From: DASSUC01 sp035649895
Lineage (GTDB): Bacteria; Actinomycetota; Actinomycetes; Mycobacteriales; Micromonosporaceae
NCBI GenBank assembly: GCA_035649895.1
Contig: DASRIS010000168.1
Span: 1-47,566, forward strand
Length of the DNA stretch: 47,566 nucleotides
Direction of reading: 5' to 3'
Shown one piece after another: positions 41,753-47,566 of the stretch (positions are counted from its first letter, which is position 1; each line of letters opens with the position of its first letter). The notes under the pieces are model-generated. The model was not told where the DNA came from and ran no database searches. It saw nothing but the letters and a program-made list of their open reading frames with translations. The position numbers and the translations under genes were made by a program.

Positions 41753-43228
41753 CTACAGGGCGGGTGGGGTGAGGGTGCCGACCACCGACTCCAGCGCGGC
41801 GCCCACCTGGTACATCCGGTCGTCGGCCATGGTCGGCGCCATCACCTGTAGCCCCACCGGCAGCCCCTCAGACAGTCCACAGGGGACAGAGATGGCCGGT
41901 CCACCGTAGAGGTTGGAAGGGATGGTGAACAGGTCCGCAAGATACATCTGGTACGGGTCGGACGTGCGCGACCCGAACGGGAACGCAACGAACGGCGTAG
42001 TAGGGCTGACCAGCACGTCGACCGACTCGAACGCGGCGGCGAAGTCGCGCGTGATCAGCGTGCGCACCTTCTGCGCCTGCCCGTAGTAGGCGTCGTAGTA
42101 GCCGGCCGACAGTGCGTACGTGCCGAGGATGATCCGCCGCTTGACCTCCGGGCCGAAGCCGGCCTCCCGGGTCAGCGACATGACCTCCTCCAGCGACCGG
42201 GTGCCGTCGTCACCGGTCCGCAGCCCGTAGCGCACGCCGTCGAAGCGGGCCAGGTTGGACGAGCACTCGCTCGGCGCGATCAGGTAGTAGGCCGGCAGCG
42301 CGTACTCGAAGTGAGGGCAGGACACCTCGACCACGTCGGCGCCGAGCTTGGCCAGCGCCTCCAGCGCCTCGCGCACCGCGGCGGCCACACCCGGCTCGGC
42401 GCCGTCGCCGCCGAGCTCGGTCACCAGGCCGAGCCGCACCCCGGCCAGGTCACCGCCGGCACCGCGGCGGGCGGCGCCGACGACGTCGGGCACCGGAGCC
42501 GGGATCGAGGTCGAGTCGCGCGGGTCGTGGCCGGCGATGACCGCGTGCAGCAGGGCCGCGTCCAGCACCGTACGGGCGCACGGGCCCGGGGTGTCCAATG
42601 AGGACGAGAACGCGACCAGGCCGTAGCGGGAGGTGCCGCCGTAGGTCGGCTTGGCGCCCACGGTGCCGGTGACCGCGCCGGGCTGGCGGATCGAGCCGCC
42701 GGTGTCCGTGCCGATCGCCAGCGGCGCCTCGTACGCCGCGACGGCCGCGGCCGAGCCACCGCCCGAGCCGCCCGGGATGCGGCCGAGGTCCCACGGGTTG
42801 CACGACGGCCCGTAAGCCGAATACTCCGTGGAGGATCCCATGGCGAACTCGTCCATGTTGGTCTTGCCCAGCATCACCAGCCCGGCGGCGCGCAGGCGCT
42901 CCACGATCGTGGCGTCGTACGGCGGCACCCAGCCTTCGAGGATCTTCGAGCCGCAGGTGGTCGGCGAGCCGCAGGTGACCAGCACGTCCTTGACCGCGAC
43001 CGGGACCCCGGCCAGCGGCCCGAGTGCGCCGCCGGCCGCCCGCCGGGCGTCCACCGCCCGCGCCGCAGCCAGCGCCCCCTCCGCATCCACGTGCAGGAAC
43101 GCGTGCACCCGCGGGTCGACCGCGGCGATGCGGTCCAGGTGGGCCCGGGTGACCTCCTCGGCCGAGACCTCCCCGGCGCCGACGCGCCGGCCCAGCTCGG
43201 CGGCTGTCAGCCTGGTCAGGTCGGTCAC
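41753..43228 (-). CDS. gatA: Aspartyl/glutamyl-tRNA amidotransferase subunit A
   Basis: A 491-residue amidase that releases ammonia from glutamine or asparagine. The Ser-cisSer-Lys triad is present: Lys in PVAVKD (about residue 80), Ser in the GGSGGGSAAAVA glycine-rich signature and Ser in DTGGSIRQP. The GTG start at 43228 follows the gatC stop after 2 bp. Full length. Downstream the ATPase gene begins 6 bp after its stop, an unusual neighbour in place of gatB. Confidence 0.96.
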   Translation of the reverse strand: MTDLTRLTAAELGRRVGAGEVSAEEVTRAHLDRIAAVDPRVHAFLHVDAEGALAAARAVDARRAAGGALGPLAGVPVAVKDVLVTCGSPTTCGSKILEGWVPPYDATIVERLRAAGLVMLGKTNMDEFAMGSSTEYSAYGPSCNPWDLGRIPGGSGGGSAAAVAAYEAPLAIGTDTGGSIRQPGAVTGTVGAKPTYGGTSRYGLVAFSSSLDTPGPCARTVLDAALLHAVIAGHDPRDSTSIPAPVPDVVGAARRGAGGDLAGVRLGLVTELGGDGAEPGVAAAVREALEALAKLGADVVEVSCPHFEYALPAYYLIAPSECSSNLARFDGVRYGLRTGDDGTRSLEEVMSLTREAGFGPEVKRRIILGTYALSAGYYDAYYGQAQKVRTLITRDFAAAFESVDVLVSPTTPFVAFPFGSRTSDPYQMYLADLFTIPSNLYGGPAISVPCGLSEGLPVGLQVMAPTMADDRMYQVGAALESVVGTLTPPAL

Positions 43229-43230
43229 GG

Positions 43231-43530
43231 CTACGCCTCCTCGTCGAGGATCCGGGGCACCCGGAACCGGCCCTGAGCGGCGTCCGGAGCGCCGGCGAGA
43301 ACCTGCTCGCGGGGCAGGCCCGGGCGCACCACGTCGTCGCGGAGCACGTTGGTCAGCGGGACCGCGTGCGAGGTCGGCAGGATGTCCTCGGCGGCCACCT
43401 CACCGACCCGGGCCACCGCCTGCAGGATCACGTCGAGCTGGCCGGCGAAGGTGTCCAGCTCCTGTTCGGTGACGGCGAGCCGCGCGAGGTGCGCCAGGTG
43501 CGCGACCTCCTCGCGGGAGATGGCGGCCAT
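43231..43530 (-). CDS. gatC: Aspartyl/glutamyl-tRNA amidotransferase subunit C
   Basis: A 99-residue linker subunit that holds GatA and GatB together. It begins MAAISREEVAHLAHLARLAV and contains QLDVILQAV, LPTSHAVPLTNVLRDDVVRPG and FRVPRIL, the family core. ATG at 43530 with AAGGGGG upstream. It is 41 bp downstream of ligA and 2 bp from gatA. Confidence 0.95.
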   Translation of the reverse strand: MAAISREEVAHLAHLARLAVTEQELDTFAGQLDVILQAVARVGEVAAEDILPTSHAVPLTNVLRDDVVRPGLPREQVLAGAPDAAQGRFRVPRILDEEA

Positions 43531-43571
43531 TTCGGGTCCCCCTTGTCGGGACGTGTGGTGACTGCGCGAGT

Positions 43572-45725
43572 CTATCCAGCGGGCGTAGGCGCATCTGACG
43601 GGATTGCCTCCTGCTGCGCCACGGCCCGCGCCGCCTCCGGCCCGTCGGCGAGCAGCACGTCGAAGCCTGCGTCGTCGAGCACCGGCACCTTCAGCGAGAC
43701 CGCCTTGTCGTACTTGCTGCCTGGGTTGTCCCCCACCACCACGAAGTCGGTCTTCTTCGACACCGAGCCGGTCACCTTGCCCCCGCGGCTGGTCACCGCC
43801 TCGGTCGCGGCGTCGCGCGAGTAGCGGGCGAGGGAGCCGGTCACCACCACGGTCATCCCCTCCAGCGGGCGGGGTCCGGTCTCGGCCCGCTCCTCGGCGA
43901 GGCGCACCCCGGCCGCGCCCCACTTCTGCACGATCTCCCGGTGCCAGTCGACGGTGAACCACTCGATGACCGACTCCGCGATGGTCGGCCCGACCCCCTC
44001 GGCCGCGGACAGCTCCTCCACGCTCGCCGCGGCGATCCGCTCCACCGACCCGAAGTGGCGGGCGAGCGCCTGGGCCGCGGTCGGGCCGACGTGCCGGATC
44101 GACAAGGCGACCAGGATGCGCCACAGCGGGCGCTGCTTGGCCTCGGCGAGGTTGGCGAGCAGCTTGGTCGCGTTGGAGCCGAGCGACCCGTCCTTGTTAA
44201 CGAAGAACTCGCTGCCCGACAGCTTCTCCGCGTCGATCCCGAACAGGTCACCCTCGTCGGCGATCACGTGCTCGGTGAGCAGGGCCATCGCCGCTTTGTA
44301 GCCGAGCACCTCGATGTCGAGCGCGCCCCGGCCGGCCAGGTGGAACACCCGCTCCCGCAGCTGCGCCGGGCAGGAGCGGTTGTTGGGGCAGCGGATGTCG
44401 ACGTCGCCCTCCTTGGCCGGGGCGAGCGGCGAGCCGCACTCGGGGCAGTGCTCGGGCATGGTGAACGGCCGCTGCGTCCCGTCCCGCTGCTCGACCACCG
44501 GCCCGACGACCTCCGGGATCACGTCGCCGGCCTTGCGGAGCACCACGGTATCGCCGATGAGCACGCCCTTGCGCTCGACCTCGTGCTGGTTGTGCAGGGT
44601 GGCGAAGGTGACCGTCGAGCCGGCCACCCGCACCGGCGCCAGCTCCGCGTACGGCGTGACCCGGCCGGTGCGCCCCACGTTGACCCGGATGTCGAGCAGC
44701 TTCGTGTTCACCTCCTCCGGCGGATATTTGAAGGCGATCGCCCACCGTGGGGCACGGCTGGTGGAGCCGAGCCGCCGCTGGATGGACACCTCGTCGACCT
44801 TCACCACCACCCCGTCGATCTCGTGCTCGACGTCGTGCCGGTGCTGCTCGTAGAACGCGATGTAGTCCCGTACCCCGGAAAGGTCCTCCACCACCCGCCA
44901 TCGCGAGCTGACCGGCAGGCCCCAGCCGGCGAGGGCCTCGTAGGCCGCCGACTGGGCGGGCGGCTCGAAGCCGTCCCGGGCGCCGATGCCGTGCACCACC
45001 AGCCGCAGCGGCCGGCCGGCGGTGACCCGTGGGTCCTTCTGCCGCAGCGACCCGGCGGCCGCGTTGCGCGGGTTGGCGAACGGCGCCCGGCCCTGCTCGA
45101 CGAGGCTCGCGTTGAGGTCGGCGAACGCCTCGATCGGGAAGTAGATCTCGCCCCGCACCTCGAGCAGCCGGGGCACGTCCGGGCCGGCCAGCCGCTCCGG
45201 CACCTCGCGGATGGTGCGCACGTTGGGCGTGACGTCCTCGCCGGTGCGCCCGTCGCCCCGGGTGGCCGCCCGCACCAGCCGCCCGGCCCGGTAGGTCAGG
45301 TTGATCGCCAGCCCGTCCACCTTGGGCTCGCACAGGTAGCGCACCGGGCCGCCCGCGTCGCGCTCCACCCGCTCCGCCCAGGCCACCAGCTCCTCGTCGG
45401 CGAACGCGTTGTCCAGGCTCATCATCCGCTCGGCGTGGGTGACCGGCGTGAACTGCGTGGAGTAGGTGCCGCCGACCTTCTGGGTGGGCGAGTCGGGCGT
45501 GCGCAGCGCGGGGAACCGCTCCTCCAGCTCCTCCAGCTCGCGCATGAGCGCGTCGAACTCCCCGTCGGAGACGGTCGGCGCGTCGAGCACGTAGTAGCGG
45601 TAGCGGTGGTCCTCCACCTCCTGGCTGAGCACCGCGTGCCGCTCGCGCAGCTCCGGCGGCGGCTCACCGCCCGCCGCCCGCTCCTGCGCCGCCGTGACCT
45701 GCTGCGGGATCGCCTCTTCCGTCAC
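43572..45725 (-). CDS. ligA: NAD-dependent DNA ligase
   Basis: A 717-residue essential replication ligase. Domains in order: Ia domain with HRYRYYVLDAPTVSDGEFD, adenylation domain with the active-site lysine in CEPKVDGLA (about residue 130), OB fold, a four-cysteine zinc finger (CPECGSPLAP ... CPNNRSCPAQ), helix-hairpin-helix repeats and a C-terminal BRCT domain (LEGMTVVVTGSLARYSRD onward). The start is taken as GTG 45725, which lacks a strong ribosome site. It is the first gene of the ligA-gatC-gatA run and diverges from the TrpB2 gene. Confidence 0.95.
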   Translation of the reverse strand: MTEEAIPQQVTAAQERAAGGEPPPELRERHAVLSQEVEDHRYRYYVLDAPTVSDGEFDALMRELEELEERFPALRTPDSPTQKVGGTYSTQFTPVTHAERMMSLDNAFADEELVAWAERVERDAGGPVRYLCEPKVDGLAINLTYRAGRLVRAATRGDGRTGEDVTPNVRTIREVPERLAGPDVPRLLEVRGEIYFPIEAFADLNASLVEQGRAPFANPRNAAAGSLRQKDPRVTAGRPLRLVVHGIGARDGFEPPAQSAAYEALAGWGLPVSSRWRVVEDLSGVRDYIAFYEQHRHDVEHEIDGVVVKVDEVSIQRRLGSTSRAPRWAIAFKYPPEEVNTKLLDIRVNVGRTGRVTPYAELAPVRVAGSTVTFATLHNQHEVERKGVLIGDTVVLRKAGDVIPEVVGPVVEQRDGTQRPFTMPEHCPECGSPLAPAKEGDVDIRCPNNRSCPAQLRERVFHLAGRGALDIEVLGYKAAMALLTEHVIADEGDLFGIDAEKLSGSEFFVNKDGSLGSNATKLLANLAEAKQRPLWRILVALSIRHVGPTAAQALARHFGSVERIAAASVEELSAAEGVGPTIAESVIEWFTVDWHREIVQKWGAAGVRLAEERAETGPRPLEGMTVVVTGSLARYSRDAATEAVTSRGGKVTGSVSKKTDFVVVGDNPGSKYDKAVSLKVPVLDDAGFDVLLADGPEAARAVAQQEAIPSDAPTPAG

Positions 45726-45840
45726 CCGAGCCTCCGCTCAGCCTTCGCCTCGTTCCGCTGCCCGCACGGTATCCCGAGGGTCTGACACCACCACAGGCTG
45801 AGCCCGGGACCAGGGCGCGCCCGACCGGTAGCGTCGGTTC

Positions 45841-47205
45841 ATGAGCGACCAGCCCACCAAGATCACCTTGACCGAGTCAGAGCTCCCGCGGCGCCGGTAC
45901 AACCTGCTCGCCGACCTTCCCGCACCGCCACCGCCGGTGCTGCACCCCGGCACGCTCGCGCCCGTCGGCCCGGACGACCTGGCCCCGCTGTTCCCCATGG
46001 CGCTCATCGCGCAGGAGGTGAGCGGGGAGCGCTGGGTCGATATCCCGGACGAGGTGCTCGACGTGTACCGGCTGTGGCGCCCCACCCCGCTCTACCGGGC
46101 GCACCGCCTGGAGCGCGCGCTGGGGACCCCAGCCAAGATCTTCTACAAGTACGAGGGCACCTCGCCGGCCGGCTCGCACAAGCCGAACACGGCGGTGGCC
46201 CAGGCGTACTACAACGCCGCCGCCGGCATCCGCCGGCTCACCACGGAGACCGGTGCCGGCCAGTGGGGCACCGCGCTCGCCTTCGCCTGCGCCCAGTTTG
46301 GCCTGGACTGCGAGGTCTGGCAGGTCCGCGCCTCGTACGACCAGAAGCCGTACCGGAAGACCATGATCGAGACGTACGGCGGCGTGGTCCATCCGTCGCC
46401 CTCACCGTTGACCGCCGCCGGGCGCGCGGTGCTGGCGGCCGACCCCGGCTCGCCCGGCTCGCTCGGGATCGCCATCTCCGAGGCGGTGGAGGTGGCCGCG
46501 CAGCGTCCGGACACCAACTACTCGCTCGGCAGCGTGCTCAACCACGTGCTGCTGCACCAGACCGTGATCGGCGAGGAGGCCCTGGCGCAGTTCGCGCAGG
46601 TCGGCCTCTGGCCGGACCTTCTGGTCGGCTGCACCGGAGGCGGCTCGAACTTCGGCGGGCTGGCGTTCCCGTTCCTGCGCGAGAAGCTGGCCGGGAAGAT
46701 CGACCCGGTCATCCGCTGCGTCGAGCCGGCGGCCTGCCCGAGCCTGACCAAGGGCGAATACCGCTACGACTACGGCGACACCGCCGGCCTCGCGCCGATG
46801 GTGAAGATGCACACGCTCGGCCACGACTTCATCCCGGACCCCATCCACGCCGGCGGACTGCGCTACCACGGCATGTCGCCGCTGCTGAGCCACATCTACG
46901 AGCTCGGCCTGGTCGAGGCCGAGGCGATCGGCCAGAACGAGTGCTTCGAGGCCGGCGTCCGGTTCGCCCGGACCGAGGGCATCGTCCCGGCGCCGGAGCC
47001 GACGCACGCGATCGCGGCCGCCGTCCGGGAGGCCCGCCGCTGCGCCGAGACCGGCGAGGCCAAGGTGATCCTCACCGCGCTGTGCGGGCACGGCCACTTC
47101 GACATGGCCGCGTACGACGCCTACTTCCGCGGCGAGCTCACCGACTTCGACTACCCGGAGGAGCGGGTCCGCGCCTCGATGGCGCGCGTCCCCGTCGTCT
47201 CCTAG
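45841..47205 (+). CDS. TrpB2-type PLP-dependent enzyme (tryptophan synthase beta-like)
   Basis: A 454-residue member of the TrpB2 group, distinguished from TrpB1 by its longer N-terminus and RPTPLYRAHRLERALGTPAKIFYKYEG. The PLP lysine is in SPAGSHKPNTA (about residue 114) and the phosphate-binding loop is GCTGGGSNFGG. TrpB2 enzymes can make tryptophan from indole and serine or act as serine deaminases, and often occur without a TrpA partner; none is nearby here. ATG at 45841 gives the family length. Alternative use of serine would fit the serine genes in the window, but that is speculation. Confidence 0.9.
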   Translation: MSDQPTKITLTESELPRRRYNLLADLPAPPPPVLHPGTLAPVGPDDLAPLFPMALIAQEVSGERWVDIPDEVLDVYRLWRPTPLYRAHRLERALGTPAKIFYKYEGTSPAGSHKPNTAVAQAYYNAAAGIRRLTTETGAGQWGTALAFACAQFGLDCEVWQVRASYDQKPYRKTMIETYGGVVHPSPSPLTAAGRAVLAADPGSPGSLGIAISEAVEVAAQRPDTNYSLGSVLNHVLLHQTVIGEEALAQFAQVGLWPDLLVGCTGGGSNFGGLAFPFLREKLAGKIDPVIRCVEPAACPSLTKGEYRYDYGDTAGLAPMVKMHTLGHDFIPDPIHAGGLRYHGMSPLLSHIYELGLVEAEAIGQNECFEAGVRFARTEGIVPAPEPTHAIAAAVREARRCAETGEAKVILTALCGHGHFDMAAYDAYFRGELTDFDYPEERVRASMARVPVVS

Positions 47206-47250
47206 CGGAAGCGGCGAGCCCGCGCCCGAGCCCCGGTCCGGATCGGTTCG

Positions 47251-47566
47251 CTAGCCGAGACCCAGCCGGCCGGCCTCGGACACGGCCTGGCCGCGGCTGC
47301 CGACCCCGAGCTTGCGCAGCACGGCCGCGACGTGGTGCTCGACGGTCCGCTCGGACAGGAACAGCTGGGCGGCGATCTCGGCGTTCGACGCGCCCGAGCC
47401 GAGCAGCGCGAGCACCTCGGCCTCCCGGGCCGTGAGCCCGGCCGGGTTCTGCCGGGTGGAGCGGTGGGGGCCGCGTGGGACGCCGCGCGCGCCGCCCTCG
47501 CGCAGCCGCCGCGACACGACCGCCGCGGCGGGACGGGCGCCGAGCCGCTGGAAGCCGGCCAGCGCC
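47251..47566 (-). CDS. LuxR-type HTH regulator, C-terminal end (partial)
   Basis: The frame runs off the window edge. Its C-terminus is a LuxR/GerE DNA-binding domain: LTAREAEVLALLGSGASNAEIAAQLFLSERTVEHHVAAVLRKLGV (quoted in outline: LTxRExEVL, SNxEIA, LSxRTVExHV). Preceding it is ALAGFQRLGARPAAA, typical of the end of the helical repeat region in large ATP-binding LuxR regulators, so the full protein is probably of that type. It converges with the TrpB2 gene. Confidence 0.8.
   Translation of the reverse strand, partial: ALAGFQRLGARPAAAVVSRRLREGGARGVPRGPHRSTRQNPAGLTAREAEVLALLGSGASNAEIAAQLFLSERTVEHHVAAVLRKLGVGSRGQAVSEAGRLGLG

Overview
The window is GC-rich DNA (roughly 70% GC by eye, frequent GTG and some TTG starts, tightly overlapping genes) from an actinomycete. 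The clustering of ilvE, leuB, serA, ilvC, ilvN, ilvB and ilvD with glyA, gatB, gatA, gatC and ligA, plus an XRE regulator/HD hydrolase pair, suggests the Micromonosporaceae. That assignment is inference from gene content, because there is no rRNA or tRNA here to check it.

Layout. 1-3371 (minus): an interrupted acidic repeat protein, then a translationally coupled trio: a divergent Lgt-like membrane transferase, a small membrane protein, and a radical SAM enzyme of the tetraether-lipid-synthase/MJ0619 type. 3463-4877 (plus): a PRC-barrel protein with a sigma-B-like promoter, and a tyrosine phosphatase with a double terminator. 4972-13423 (minus): the branched-chain amino acid and serine cluster ilvB-ilvN-ilvC-serA-leuB-ilvE, with a probable transcription attenuator ahead of ilvB. 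13427-22477: two GGDEF-EAL proteins (minus) on either side of ilvD, glyA and a small membrane protein (plus). 22669-29203: a truncated thioesterase, a MoaD-like protein with a BNR-repeat protein, a small membrane protein with a repeat tail, a 2-hydroxyacid dehydrogenase, a lipoprotein sugar dehydrogenase and a membrane metallophosphoesterase. 29599-32220: an accessory patch with a broken XRE regulator, an HD hydrolase and a frameshifted HicB-like antitoxin. 32309-37140 (plus): a serine protease followed by MoxR, DUF58 (frameshifted) and two VWA membrane proteins. 37159-37970: a DUF5615 toxin-antitoxin pair. 38125-45725 (minus): ligA, gatC, gatA, an AAA ATPase plus DUF4276 (TOPRIM-like) pair, and gatB. 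45841-47566: a TrpB2-type enzyme and the end of a LuxR-type regulator.

How the genes work together. IlvB/IlvN, IlvC, IlvD and IlvE make valine and isoleucine, LeuB continues to leucine, SerA opens serine synthesis and GlyA turns serine into glycine. GatCAB supplies correctly charged Gln/Asn-tRNA. The serine protease/MoxR/DUF58/VWA block is a classic envelope-associated chaperone cluster.

Most noteworthy are: (i) the Lgt-like/small membrane protein/radical SAM operon, a candidate lipid- or lipoprotein-modifying system; (ii) an ATPase plus TOPRIM-like pair set inside the gatA-gatB operon, resembling two-gene phage-defence modules; (iii) many short tandem duplications, three of which (ilvB, serA, ilvD) run across the stop codon of a biosynthetic gene, while others expand proteins in frame, including the active-site loop region of IlvB; and (iv) a 149-bp nested inverted-repeat element. 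Several accessory genes carry frameshifts or a nonsense codon, so either real decay or assembly error must be considered.
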